From Paracoccaceae bacterium (GTDB lineage Bacteria > Pseudomonadota > Alphaproteobacteria > Rhodobacterales > Rhodobacteraceae): 37,998 bases of DNA. The notes under the pieces are model-generated. The model saw nothing but the letters and a program-made list of their open reading frames with translations, did not search any database and was not told the origin of the DNA. Made by a program: the position numbers and the translations under genes. The DNA is taken from assembly GCA_026709265.1 (NCBI GenBank), contig JAPOTI010000071.1, positions 1 to 37,998 on the forward strand, written 5' to 3'. Positions 1 to 9,229 of this stretch are shown here, in pieces. Position 1 is the first letter of the stretch. Every line of letters starts with the position of its first letter.

Positions 1-197
1 AAAAGGCCGTTGACTGCCTCTACGAAGGTAGCTGATAACGGGGGCAAGTAGTTACAAAAAATCAATGGTCACGGGGTCGGCAATCCGCATGCCGATCATC
101 TTGCCACAGGCGGGTCTCTGGATTTATCGATCCCGGAGGCTTCTGCAATCCTGAGGTCCACTGAAACGAGCGCCGTGTACAAGCATCATGGAGTCAC

Positions 198-851
198 TCA
201 TTGGTCACCGATGATGATGCCACGGTCAGACGGGTGCCCCGGCATCAGATCATACGGATGTTTCCAATGGGGTTGTGAGGCGAGGCGATTCAGCCAGCGC
301 CCGACTGCCGGCCAATCCTTGGGATCAAAACCAAAAGGCTCTGGATAATAAAGGTATCCGCAGCAGGAAATATCGGCAACCGTCAGTTGATCACCAACTA
401 GCCAGTCACTTTGTTGGAGTCGGTTTTCCAAAACGCTGTAGGAGTTGGTGAGACGTCCCTGTAGCCACCCGATCACCTCCCGGGGACGTTTCTCTTCAGG
501 AAGAAAGTTATTCAGAAAGCGGCAGATTCCATTCAGTGAAGAGAGTTTATGGTTGTCCCAAAGTACCCATCTCCAGATTTCGCGATCGTCTTCCGGTGAG
601 TTACCGCCGAATCGACCGGTTTGCTCAATCACATAGCGTTGAATGATGCCCGACTGCGCCAGCACCAGGTCACCGCATTCCATGACCGGAACTTCACCCA
701 TCGGGTTCAATGCCAGAAATTCATCAGTCTTGGCACCGCCATTGAAGAAATCGACATAGACGGGTTGCCAGTCCATACCTGCCAATTGCAGGGTGAGGGC
801 AGCCTTGTAAGCGTTTCCGGATTCACCGAAACAGTACAGTCTGATAGCCAT
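198..851 (-). CDS. Glutathione S-transferase family protein
   Basis: This 217-aa cytosolic protein has the two-domain GST layout. The N-terminal thioredoxin-like half (residues 1-80) has a Ser/Gly-rich turn at residues 9-13 where GSTs place the residue that activates glutathione. It also has the cis-proline motif at V54-P55 and the glutathione-contacting Q66-S67. The all-helical C-terminal half carries the LTVADIS capping box near residue 157. Length is normal for the family. The ATG at 851 follows a GGAG about ten bases upstream. No neighbour shares its strand closely, so the substrate cannot be guessed; detoxifying conjugation or thiol transfer is the family's usual role. Family call is firm, subclass unknown. 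Confidence 0.88.
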   Translation of the reverse strand: MAIRLYCFGESGNAYKAALTLQLAGMDWQPVYVDFFNGGAKTDEFLALNPMGEVPVMECGDLVLAQSGIIQRYVIEQTGRFGGNSPEDDREIWRWVLWDNHKLSSLNGICRFLNNFLPEEKRPREVIGWLQGRLTNSYSVLENRLQQSDWLVGDQLTVADISCCGYLYYPEPFGFDPKDWPAVGRWLNRLASQPHWKHPYDLMPGHPSDRGIIIGDQ

Positions 852-1275
852 TCGCGGGGATCTCCATAAAAAGTCAGCTCGTTTGTGTCAGTTCTGCTTT
901 CGCAACACGAGCTTGTGCGATCACGATGACCGCGTTAGCAAGTCTCTGTTGTCTTGACAACTGATGTCAGGGCCTGGAGTCACTGAACGGCTTTACGCAT
1001 TTGCAAAGGCAGCTTCTACAAGTCGTCAGCATTGCGTCGTTGTGAATGCACGACAACGCTCTGGTCCACAATGGTCAAAGGCCAATCCGCGCCCCAAGAA
1101 AAGCCCCGATTTGTGCCTTGTAGCCACCATTCCTTCGCTTCACTCTCTGTTCCCGGACCAGATCGCTCCAGCCCGGTCATCTGCCGGGTGGCCCGGCCGC
1201 TGCTTCAGGTTGAATTGTCGGGCAAAAGGGCGGTGGCTGATGCCGAGTTCTGGTCGGGGATGGTCAAGGCCCCGG
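852..1275. other. Intergenic stretch without a recognisable gene
   Basis: These 424 bases lie between the start of the GST gene and the end of the metal exporter. Short open frames occur on the plus strand, but none has a ribosome binding site or resembles a known protein. The promoter of the GST gene should lie at the left end. I see no RNA gene or clear terminator. Confidence 0.6.
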
Positions 1276-2400
1276 TCAGTTCAGGAATCCCGGTATCAAC
1301 AGGTAGAATCCGTATGCGGTTATTAAGGCTGGAACCGCCGAAGCTAGGGTCGCCATGATGGCGGCTTTCGGATCAACTGCGATTGCTGGAAATAAGGCAT
1401 CACCATCGTTGGAAATGGCATTTCCAAGCAGCGCTGCAAAAGGAATGATTCCATTGATGTAGAGCGCAGTCACCAGGACCTGTGGCCCGCAACCCGGAAT
1501 AAAGCCGATGATGATAGCAATCAACGGCAGCAGGGGTGCCACGGTCTGAAACAACTGTTCCAGGTCGAGTCCCGCAAATTGCGCGAGATATTCGTAGATG
1601 AGAAAGGCGCTGATCACCCAAACGGTCACAAAACTGGTTTCTTCCGCCGTGCGTGTCACCGGACTGTCATCGGGATGGCTGAGAGTCTGAAAGCTGGATG
1701 TCGACCAGATCAGCAAACCAAGGCCAACCCCAGTAAGCGCCAGGGTCTCCGGTAGCCACGCCAGGCCATCACTGACGTTAACCTGAAACAGCAGCAGGAT
1801 ACCGATGGCAAAACCCGGAATGGCGGCCGCCAGATAGGCGGTATCGATCACCCGTGTTTTCCCCACTGCCGCGCATGACATCTGTGGCTGACACGAACGG
1901 CCTGCTCCAAGTCTTGGAAACCACCAGTTGATCACCCAACCCGATACAATACCCACGGCAAAGGCTGTTGGAAGGAGCACAGCAGCTGCATCCGGTCGCA
2001 CGGCAATCAGGAGAAAAGCAGCGTCACCCATGGTTGCTGTCAAGGCTGCGACAACGGCACCAAATCCCACATTGCCCGAACTGTATGCTGCGACGACCAT
2101 GACGGCACCACCGCAACCGGGAGTCGCGCCAAGACCAGCAGCCACCGGAACAGCAACCAGGTTCTTCTGCGCCAGAAGATTGTGAATATCAAAGTCAAGG
2201 TATTTTTCTGCGCTATAGAAGATCAGAAATGTCGCTGCGACAAAGACACTGACCTGCAGATAGGCATCAATCAGGAGTCCGCGGGTAACATCACCGAAAA
2301 CACCCGGAACACAGGCGGCAACAATCAATCCAATTGCGACCACGATACGACGTGTACGAAATTCAGTGCGGAACAACCGAGATGAATCACGCCCAGCCAT
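1276..2400 (-). CDS. Putative manganese/heavy-metal exporter, ArsP_2 (10-TM) family
   Basis: This inner-membrane protein has about ten hydrophobic segments in two similar halves. Each half contains a glycine-cysteine signature, GATPGCGGAVMV and GFIPGCGPQVLV, followed by a conserved stretch with GDA (TMGDAAFLL and SNDGDALFP). This duplicated pattern is that of the ArsP_2/DUF2899 family, annotated as putative Mn or heavy-metal exporters. Two starts are possible. The frame is open to a TTG at 2436 and an ATG at 2430, but neither has a ribosome binding site. The ATG at 2400 follows AAGG at good spacing and begins MAGRDSS, giving 374 aa; I prefer it because it leaves the Fur/Mur-like palindrome in the leader. 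Metal specificity is inferred from the family and that operator. Confidence 0.82.
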   Translation of the reverse strand: MAGRDSSRLFRTEFRTRRIVVAIGLIVAACVPGVFGDVTRGLLIDAYLQVSVFVAATFLIFYSAEKYLDFDIHNLLAQKNLVAVPVAAGLGATPGCGGAVMVVAAYSSGNVGFGAVVAALTATMGDAAFLLIAVRPDAAAVLLPTAFAVGIVSGWVINWWFPRLGAGRSCQPQMSCAAVGKTRVIDTAYLAAAIPGFAIGILLLFQVNVSDGLAWLPETLALTGVGLGLLIWSTSSFQTLSHPDDSPVTRTAEETSFVTVWVISAFLIYEYLAQFAGLDLEQLFQTVAPLLPLIAIIIGFIPGCGPQVLVTALYINGIIPFAALLGNAISNDGDALFPAIAVDPKAAIMATLASAVPALITAYGFYLLIPGFLN

Positions 2401-2419
2401 CGGAAACCTTGTTTTGAGA

Positions 2420-2436
2420 TTGCGAATCATTATCAA
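2420..2436. promoter_or_regulatory. Fur/Mur-like operator upstream of the metal exporter
   Basis: Read on the minus strand the site is TTGATAATGATTCGCAA, an imperfect palindrome centred on AATGATT. Six of eight positions match between half-sites, and the left half carries the GATAATGAT core of Fur boxes. It lies 20 bases upstream of the preferred start codon and just downstream of a possible -10 element. That suits metal-dependent repression or activation by a Fur-family protein; in alphaproteobacteria this is often Mur, the Mn-sensing member. Binding is inferred. Confidence 0.5.
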
Positions 2437-2441
2437 CTAGA

Positions 2442-2468
2442 ACTATAAGCGCAGGATGGGATTTGCAA
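2442..2468 (-). promoter_or_regulatory. Candidate promoter of the metal exporter gene
   Basis: On the minus strand TTGCAA (2468-2463) is followed after 15 bases by TATAGT (2447-2442). The spacer is short for a sigma-70 promoter. Its position just upstream of the Fur/Mur-like palindrome makes it plausible. Confidence 0.35.
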
Positions 2469-2707
2469 CCGTCTTCCTGCGCGTGGTGTCAGGGCCGCAT
2501 AAAGATGGGCGGCCTCGCCTTGTGAATGCATGCACTGGATTGTGGTTTCATCTGTATTGCGGGCCATCAGGAAATATTTTGATTCAGCAGTTTCATGATG
2601 AGAGGAGTTGACGGCGCCTGCACGATATTTGAAAGGGTGGTGAGTGGACAATGGTCAATCTCTTTTCTGCAATTTGAACCTGTGACCCTCAATTCCCTGT
2701 ACGATTC

Positions 2708-4030
2708 GTGAGTCTTGCTCGTTCCGACAATATTTCGCACCGCCGCGTCCTGAACATCGCGATACCGATTGCAGTTTCAAATGCGACTGTTCCGTTGCTG
2801 GGCGCCGTGGATACCGGCGTGGTTGGCCAAATGGGTGCCGCGGCACCCATCGGTGCGGTTGGTATTGGCGCGATCATCCTGACGACCCTCTATTGGTTTT
2901 TTGGCTTTTTGCGGTTGGGTATTTCCGGACTCACGGCGCAGGCCAGGGGTGAAAGTGACCCGTATGAAGTCACTGCCTTGCTGGTGCGGGGACTCCTGAT
3001 TGCGTTTGTTGCTGGCATCCTGCTGGCCTTTTTGCAAAAACCGTTATTGACTGTCAGTTTTCTTGTGGCACCAGCATCTGATGTCGTTGAGTCATTGGCC
3101 TGGGATTATGCTGCGATCCGCATTCTGTCGGCCCCTGCGGCAATTTCGATGTTCGCCATTACAGGTTGGTTGATTGCCCATGAAAAGACCCGCTCGGTCC
3201 TGTTGATCCAGGTTGTGACCAACGGAATCAATATCGTTCTCGACCTGGTTTTCGTTCTCGTCCTTGATCTGGGCGTGCGGGGTGTTGCTGTTGCAACGGT
3301 GACGGCAGAAATATCGGGACTCGTCCTTGCGCTTTATTTGTGTCGTGGAGCTTTCCAACACGGATATTGGTGTCACTGGTCGGTGGTGTTTGACCGTGAG
3401 CGACTGACTCGTCTGGCCGTATTGAACTCCGATATCGTGATTAGAAACATTCTGATTGAAGCCATTTTCGTTTCACTGCTCTTTTTGGCAGCAGATCTCG
3501 GTGATGTAACGCTGGCTGCAAATCAGATCCTGCTGCAGTTTCTCCTTTTGACAGCGCATGCCCTTGATGGCTTTGCCTTTGCCGCGGAGGCCCTCGTTGG
3601 TCTGGCCGTCGGTGCAAGGCGACGCAGTGAATTGCGCCGTTCGGTTGTTCTGACCAGCGTCTGGAGTGGAATTCTGGCTCTTGTGATGAGTTTTGGATTG
3701 GTGATTTTTGGAAGTCTCGGTATCAATATCATGACAACGGCGGCGGATGTGCGGGCGGAGTCGCTTGCCTATCTTCCATGGATTGTCGCTGCGCCTCTCG
3801 TCGGTGCACCCGCCTGGATTCTTGACGGAATCTTTGTCGGAGCGACGCGTGGCCGTGATATGCGCAACAGTATGCTGGTATCAGCGGCACTTTACGGCCT
3901 GTGCGTCATCATTCTGGTCCCGATGGTGGGCAATCATGGATTATGGGCTGGAATCCTGCTGTCATTTGCCGCGCGCGCTGTCACATTGGGGCGCAAATAC
4001 CGGGCCGTTGAAGATGATGCGAACAACTGA
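2708..4030 (+). CDS. MATE family efflux transporter, DinF-like
   Basis: This 440-aa inner-membrane protein has about twelve hydrophobic segments. The N-terminal region has the DinF-type MATE signature: PLLGAVDTGVVG near residue 30 and a GFLRLGISGLTAQA stretch near residue 67. MATE proteins export cationic drugs or metabolites using a Na+ or H+ gradient; the substrate here is unknown. Length is normal. The start is the first possible codon (GTG) after an in-frame stop at 2675-2677. No good ribosome binding site precedes it, so the exact start is uncertain. It is divergent from the metal exporter across 270-300 bp and converges on pyrD. Confidence 0.9.
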   Translation: MSLARSDNISHRRVLNIAIPIAVSNATVPLLGAVDTGVVGQMGAAAPIGAVGIGAIILTTLYWFFGFLRLGISGLTAQARGESDPYEVTALLVRGLLIAFVAGILLAFLQKPLLTVSFLVAPASDVVESLAWDYAAIRILSAPAAISMFAITGWLIAHEKTRSVLLIQVVTNGINIVLDLVFVLVLDLGVRGVAVATVTAEISGLVLALYLCRGAFQHGYWCHWSVVFDRERLTRLAVLNSDIVIRNILIEAIFVSLLFLAADLGDVTLAANQILLQFLLLTAHALDGFAFAAEALVGLAVGARRRSELRRSVVLTSVWSGILALVMSFGLVIFGSLGINIMTTAADVRAESLAYLPWIVAAPLVGAPAWILDGIFVGATRGRDMRNSMLVSAALYGLCVIILVPMVGNHGLWAGILLSFAARAVTLGRKYRAVEDDANN

Positions 4031-4267
4031 ATCATGACCATGACAAAATGGTCCCAAAAGTTGTGATTTGTTCTCCCGATATGTGAACATGAATCGTTGA
4101 TTTGTCTCGCATTGAGGGTAATTGGTTTGGGCGCTGACATGTGATCCCGTGTGATAATCACGCGGTTGATCACGCGAGTCTATTTTCCAAACAACTTTTG
4201 CAGTCGTTTCTGCCGGCTTCTCCCGGTTGCATGAGCAGGTGATTGAAGCGGCCATGTGTCACGACGA

Positions 4268-5356
4268 TCAGTCGTTGAGCCGCCAGTTCGCATTGTCGGT
4301 TCCAACCGCCGCGGCAACGGATTCAAAACCATGTCTATCCAGCAATTCTTCGAGCCCTGACAGAACGGCAACAATATGTGAGAATCCATGAAAGACGATG
4401 GAGGTATAGACCTGTAATGCTGAAGCACCGGCCTGAATCTTGGCAAAGGCATCGGCCGCCGAAGCAATGCCACCGACACCAATGAGAGGAATTTTTCCAT
4501 CCGTCACATGGTAGATCTCACCGAGGGTTCGGGTCGAGATATCAAAGATCGGTTGACCGGATAGGCCGCCATGTTCATGACGGTGATGCGAGATCAACTC
4601 CTGTTCGTAGCGCCCGGAATGACTATTCACGGCCAGACTATTGGTGGCGATGATGGCATCAATTTGCATCTGCATCGCTGTTTCAGCTGCGCTATGCAGA
4701 TCATCAATCGGCAGATCGGGGGCAAGTTTGAGGAACAGTCCTGGGCGATTGGGCAGTGAATTGCGCGCATTGCGGGCGCGTTCCAATAACTCCCGCAGCG
4801 ACGATTGTTGCTGAAACGCCCGCAGTCCACGCGTATTTGGCGATGAGACATTGACAGTCACGAAGTCGGCAAAGGGTCCGCAAGAGTGGATGAGTTGCAG
4901 GTAATCGGCAAGCTTGTCCGAACTGTTCCGGTTGGCCCCGAGATTGAGACCGATGACTGGGTTGGAGGGACGGCGTGAGAGACGCCGTGCAATGATTTCG
5001 GCACCTTCGCTGTTAAAACCAAAACGGTTGATAATCGCCTGGTCCTCACGCAAGCGAAACAAACGCGGTTTGGGATTTCCGGGTTGTGGCCGCGGTGTCA
5101 CGGCACCCACCTCGATAAAGCCGAAACCCATTCTCGCCAGGCGATGCATTGCGCATGCATCTTTATCAAACCCGGCAGCGAGCCCCAGCGGATTGCTGAG
5201 CCTGAGCCCTGCGCATGTTATCCGAAGCCGTTCCGACGATACGGCTGGCGGTGGAGGAATCAAGCCGGTCTGCAGCGCGCGCATCCCGAGATTCCGGGCT
5301 GTTTCCGCGTCTGCGCTATCGAGCGCGCGCAACGCCAGTGATTCGAACCAGTTCAT
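4268..5356 (-). CDS. pyrD: Dihydroorotate dehydrogenase (quinone), class 2
   Basis: This enzyme oxidises dihydroorotate to orotate in pyrimidine synthesis and passes electrons from FMN to membrane quinone. The 362-aa length and N-terminal amphipathic extension (residues 1-45) are those of class 2, membrane-associated enzymes. Visible motifs are GLAAGFDKDA (58-67, FMN binding), INRFGFNS (109-116) and NVSSPNT (169-175). The second serine there, S172, matches the class 2 catalytic base. A glycine-rich phosphate-binding loop GVGGI lies near the C-terminus. The start ATG overlaps the antiporter stop codon by four bases (ATGA), so the two are translationally coupled. Confidence 0.96.
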   Translation of the reverse strand: MNWFESLALRALDSADAETARNLGMRALQTGLIPPPPAVSSERLRITCAGLRLSNPLGLAAGFDKDACAMHRLARMGFGFIEVGAVTPRPQPGNPKPRLFRLREDQAIINRFGFNSEGAEIIARRLSRRPSNPVIGLNLGANRNSSDKLADYLQLIHSCGPFADFVTVNVSSPNTRGLRAFQQQSSLRELLERARNARNSLPNRPGLFLKLAPDLPIDDLHSAAETAMQMQIDAIIATNSLAVNSHSGRYEQELISHHRHEHGGLSGQPIFDISTRTLGEIYHVTDGKIPLIGVGGIASAADAFAKIQAGASALQVYTSIVFHGFSHIVAVLSGLEELLDRHGFESVAAAVGTDNANWRLND

Positions 5357-7320
5357 GACAAATTCTTTGGGGGTGCTTGCGTTGGATCCTTGTCAGTTTT
5401 GGCCGTGGATTCGTTGTGCTGATCTTGCCCGCCCTGTGTGATCATGTCGCTGTCAATGTCGGCGACCGTTGCATTGGCGCGCGCCACGCCGAGTTGAAGC
5501 TCGTTCTTCAGCTCCTGCAGACGCGCAATATACGCCTCGTTTTTTTCAATCGGGATATCCGGATCCCAGACCAGGGCAAGTTCCTGCGTCGCATTGCGTT
5601 CAAACTGATAAAAGTCTCGCGTGCGTTGATGCGCTTCATCTTCCGAGATACCCATGCGCTGCAGGATGTAGCGACCGGCGCGAAGCGAACTGTCAAACGT
5701 CTCACGGATGATGGAGGTCGCACCGGCATCATAAAGGGCGAACGCATGTAAACGATCATAGGCCCGTGCGATGATGTAGAGATCGCCCCGCCGCCGTCGG
5801 GCGAAACGAACGATCTCAGTGGCAATTTTTGGGTCATCAATCGCTACAAGGAGTGCTTCAGCCGTGTCGAGACCCGCTGCCTGGAGCAGTTCAGGACGTG
5901 ACGGATCTCCAAGATATGCCTTGATCCCGAGCCGCCGCAGTCGCATGATTGCCTGTATGTCAGCATCCAGTACAGTGGTACGAAAGCCATTGCTGGTGAC
6001 GAATTGGTTGACCAATTGTCCAAAACGTCCAATGCCAGCGATAATTATGGGCCCTTGGTGGGTCACGTCATCATCATCCTGAGGTGCACGTGCAATCGCA
6101 TCGCCCATACGTCGGGCGAGATAGTCATAAGCGATGAACAATGCTGGGGTCAGAATCATTGAGAAAGCGACGGAGAGCAGGAGAATTTCCGACTCGCGTT
6201 CGCCGACAACACTGATCTGTGCCATATAATTGACAAGTACCAGGCTGAACTCTCCAGCCTGAGCCAGGCCGAGCGAGAATAACCAACGGTCACGACCCTT
6301 GATCGCAAAAATCATGGCAAGCAGGAATAGCACGCCAAGTTTGATGGCAATGATGCCGATTGTTATGGCCATGACGGCAAAGGCATTCTCGATCAGAATC
6401 AAGAAGTCCATTGTCGCACCGACCATCAGGAAGAACAGACCAAGCAGCAGCCCCTTGAAGGGTTCGATGCTCGATTCCATCTCATGGCGGAATTCTGAAT
6501 TTGCCAGTACGACACCGGCCAGAAATGTGCCAAGAGCCGGGGAGAGACCGACGAGATTCATCAGAAGCGCTGTGCCAACAACCAGCAGCAAAGTGGCGGC
6601 CGTTGAGATTTCCGTCAGTCGGGCGGAAGCAACATAGCGAAACAACGGCTGAACCAGAAAATGTCCGCCAATGATGATGAACAATATTGAAGCCAGCATG
6701 ACGCCCGCCACACCCCAGCCAGGCAGATGTTCAATGATCGCCCAAGCTTGTTCAGCGCTCTCCCCATGTGTGGCAATCCTGGCGTCACCCGAATCATGAA
6801 TCGTGCTGCCGGCAGCAAGAAACGGGAGAATCACCAGCATCGGCAAAACCGCGATATCCTGGGTCAGCAGGACGGATACGGTCGAGCGACCACCGTTGGT
6901 TTGTGTCAGCCCTTTTTCTGACAAGGTTTGCAAGACCATTGCGGTTGAGGACAATGCCAAGGTCATGCCAATGGCCAGTGCGGTGGTCCAGGTCAAACCC
7001 CAGATCACCCCGGCGGTGGCAATCGCCACTGCGGTGAGAACGACTTGCAGACCGCCAAGCCCAATGAGTTTGTCACGCATATCCCACAAGGTGCGCGGTT
7101 TCATCTCCAAGCCGATCACGAACAGCAGCATGACGATTCCGAATTCGGCAAATTCACGAATCTCGTGTGCCCCTTGGCCGAAGACGCCGACCACCTGTCC
7201 GACAAATATACCGGCGAATAGATAACCCAGCACTGACCCGAGCCCGGCGCGACGTGCCGCAGGGACTGCCAAGACGGTCACTGCAAGGAGAATTGTTGCC
7301 AATGCGATTGCTGATTCCAT
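5353..7320 (-). CDS. Kef-type monovalent cation:proton antiporter (CPA2) with RCK domain
   Basis: This 655-aa inner-membrane protein has about twelve to thirteen hydrophobic segments in residues 1-400. It then has a cytoplasmic RCK/TrkA-N domain with the nucleotide-binding motif GIGRFG (429-434) and an acidic strand end (VLDAD). The membrane part has the Kef-type QD pair at Q154-D155 and the CPA2 segment LALSSTAMVLQ. Such proteins exchange K+ or Na+ for H+ and are gated by nucleotides or glutathione adducts. The C-terminal tail is charged and Gln/Asp/Lys-rich. The start ATG follows AAAGG at short spacing. It is upstream of pyrD in one transcription unit. Confidence 0.92.
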   Translation of the reverse strand: MESAIALATILLAVTVLAVPAARRAGLGSVLGYLFAGIFVGQVVGVFGQGAHEIREFAEFGIVMLLFVIGLEMKPRTLWDMRDKLIGLGGLQVVLTAVAIATAGVIWGLTWTTALAIGMTLALSSTAMVLQTLSEKGLTQTNGGRSTVSVLLTQDIAVLPMLVILPFLAAGSTIHDSGDARIATHGESAEQAWAIIEHLPGWGVAGVMLASILFIIIGGHFLVQPLFRYVASARLTEISTAATLLLVVGTALLMNLVGLSPALGTFLAGVVLANSEFRHEMESSIEPFKGLLLGLFFLMVGATMDFLILIENAFAVMAITIGIIAIKLGVLFLLAMIFAIKGRDRWLFSLGLAQAGEFSLVLVNYMAQISVVGERESEILLLSVAFSMILTPALFIAYDYLARRMGDAIARAPQDDDDVTHQGPIIIAGIGRFGQLVNQFVTSNGFRTTVLDADIQAIMRLRRLGIKAYLGDPSRPELLQAAGLDTAEALLVAIDDPKIATEIVRFARRRRGDLYIIARAYDRLHAFALYDAGATSIIRETFDSSLRAGRYILQRMGISEDEAHQRTRDFYQFERNATQELALVWDPDIPIEKNEAYIARLQELKNELQLGVARANATVADIDSDMITQGGQDQHNESTAKTDKDPTQAPPKNLS

Positions 7321-8047
7321 GCCCCTTTGTAACCAAATCAGTCGTATCTGTCTGTATGGTCACTGCCGGGCCAACAAAGCCAGGGTGAAACTTTTTCGAA
7401 AAGCTGCAATTGGTGTATCTCCAAACGGCCCGGCTCATCCCGGCCAGATGTTGCAGACCTTGTATATGGATCAAGGGTCTCTTCTGATATCGATCCATCA
7501 GCTGGCTGACACCGTCGTACGCGGTGATCAATCCTTTGCGTCTGTCGCAGAGGTGATTCGTGAGATGGCAACCCCCGTGTCATGTGAATCATCGGGTGGA
7601 AATCTGGATCCAGTGCGCTGTGCAACCGGCATGGGTTATGTTGCAGCTTCAATAAGGGATCTTCGGAAGCTCCCGCAGCACAGCAGTTGCTGACAACCAT
7701 GCTGAACTGAAATCTGCTCTCGATGCCATCCGGCAACAGGGATGGAACCAATATAACGGGTGACGGTTCAACACCAAGGAGATCCCATCAACGAATTCCC
7801 AACACAAATCCTGCCATAAGCATTCTCACGTGTTCCGGCGCCCGACAGGTGACGCACAATCCAAGAGATCGCAGGACGGCAACATCGGAAATTCGGCTGG
7901 ATTTTTCTGACAGGTCAGGCTAGGTGTCAGCACCATCCTCAAGAGGCCGCTCGACGACAGTATCCATCACAGATGGTCATCATTGGCACCACCGGGCAGG
8001 ACAATTTTGGAATTGTCAATGGGTTGCGTTGTCCAAGGATTTACTGA
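7321..8047. other. Intergenic stretch without a recognisable gene
   Basis: These 727 bases lie between two divergent genes and should hold both promoters. A 124-codon frame on the plus strand (7319-7693) and a 137-codon frame on the minus strand (7338-7751) overlap antiparallel. Neither has a convincing ribosome binding site or recognisable motif. I see no RNA gene. The stretch is long for a divergent promoter region and may hold decayed sequence. Confidence 0.5.
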
Positions 8048-8878
8048 TTGCAAAAAGTCTTGAATCGATTTCAAACTGTTATCCTCGTTGTCGTGGCCGG
8101 GATTCTGTTGACCCAACCCGTGATGGCGAGTTTCAATCTGGCTTGGCAACGGTTTCAGGAGGGCGATTTTCAGTCGGCTCATGACAACTGGAAGATCATG
8201 GCCGAAAAAGGCCATGCACCTTCCCAACTCAATCTCGGTCTCTTGTTGAGCCGAGGATTGGGCGTTGAACAGAACCAGGAAGAGGCTGTGAACTGGTTCA
8301 AACGTGCCGCGGAAAGCGATTATCTCCCGGCCATCTACAATTTGGGAGTGATGTATCGTGAAGGTCGGGGGGTTGCCGCAGATGCGGCGCGAAGTACGGA
8401 ACTATTTCGTACGGCAGCGCAGGGCGGCAATTCTTATGGCCATCTCGCGCTGGGACTTGCCTATTTGAATGAAGTGGGCGTCGCGCAGGATCTGCGGGAA
8501 GGTTTGATCTTGGTGAAGTTGGCCGCTGAACAGGGAAATTCACTCGCGCAATATGAACTGGCGGTCATGTATGAACGGGGGCAGTTCGTCGAGCGGAATA
8601 TGGTGCGTGCCGCAGAACTCTACCAGTCTGCTGCCGCGGGCGGCATCGCTGAAGCCGGTTTTCGCCTCGGTTTGTTTTACACGCGTGGTATCGAGACAGA
8701 GGAAGACCTGATCAGGAGTTATTTCTGGTTCAGCGTGGCAGAAATATATGGCCATGCAGAAGCCCGGTCAGCACTTGCAACTCAACGCCAGATGATGACT
8801 GAAGATCAACTGGCGAGAGCCAATTGGCTTGTGGAAACACAGCAATTCAGATCTTTGCAGCTATCTCCTCTGAACTGA
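8048..8878 (+). CDS. Secreted Sel1-repeat (TPR-like) protein
   Basis: The protein begins with a clear Sec signal peptide: basic residues, a VILVVVAGILL core and an AxA-like site near residue 27 (PVMA). Residues 50-250 hold about five Sel1-type repeats of 36 residues. Recognisable units include LNLGLLLSRGLGV, YNLGVMYREGRGV and LALGLAYLNEVGV, each followed by an A/EA-W-F/AA-style helix. Sel1 repeats form helical solenoids for protein-protein contacts in the periplasm; the partner is unknown. The start is TTG at 8048, directly after an in-frame stop and eight bases downstream of AAGGA. The gene is convergent with the Rieske gene 30 bp away. Confidence 0.85.
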   Translation: MQKVLNRFQTVILVVVAGILLTQPVMASFNLAWQRFQEGDFQSAHDNWKIMAEKGHAPSQLNLGLLLSRGLGVEQNQEEAVNWFKRAAESDYLPAIYNLGVMYREGRGVAADAARSTELFRTAAQGGNSYGHLALGLAYLNEVGVAQDLREGLILVKLAAEQGNSLAQYELAVMYERGQFVERNMVRAAELYQSAAAGGIAEAGFRLGLFYTRGIETEEDLIRSYFWFSVAEIYGHAEARSALATQRQMMTEDQLARANWLVETQQFRSLQLSPLN

Positions 8879-8908
8879 CGACACCGTCTTCTTGCAAAAA
8901 AGGCCGGG

Positions 8909-9229
8909 TTAAAGGCGAATTTGCACCATGCCTTCCTTGATGCGGGATTCGATCATGACCAAATTCTTGCGTGCCGGTGCCGCTTTGGCCGCGCCGGTTC
9001 GGGCATCAAACAGACCCTGATGCAATGGACATTCAATGAATTTGCCATCAAAATAACCATCACAGAGATTGGCGCCGCCGTGGGTACAGTGGGCTGAACT
9101 GACAAATATTCCATCAATGGTGTCGAACACGGCAAGCTCACGCTTTCCGAACCTGGCGGGTGTGGCGTCTCCTGCCTCAAGGTCGGCGACTGCAATCAGA
9201 TCCTGCCACGTTCTTTCCCGACTCATCAT
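8909..9229 (-). CDS. Rieske [2Fe-2S] ferredoxin, MocE-like
   Basis: This 106-aa soluble electron carrier has the Rieske ligands C48-x-H50 and C67-x2-H70 in CTHGG and CPLHQG contexts. The size and lack of a membrane anchor match the MocE/NahAb type that feeds oxygenases. Its start overlaps the stop of the upstream desaturase (ATGATGA), so it is translationally coupled and probably the electron donor for that enzyme. Two adjacent ATG codons are possible starts. No ferredoxin reductase gene lies next to it, so electrons must come from a reductase elsewhere. Confidence 0.9.
   Translation of the reverse strand: MMSRERTWQDLIAVADLEAGDATPARFGKRELAVFDTIDGIFVSSAHCTHGGANLCDGYFDGKFIECPLHQGLFDARTGAAKAAPARKNLVMIESRIKEGMVQIRL

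Noticed and set aside
2437-2707. Manganese (yybP-ykoY) riboswitch upstream of the metal exporter
   Set aside because: I looked for the conserved riboswitch loops in the divergent region and did not see them; a protein operator explains control better.
7319-7751. Overlapping 124- and 137-codon frames between the antiporter and the Sel1 gene
   Set aside because: They lie antiparallel to each other, lack ribosome binding sites and show no family motif.
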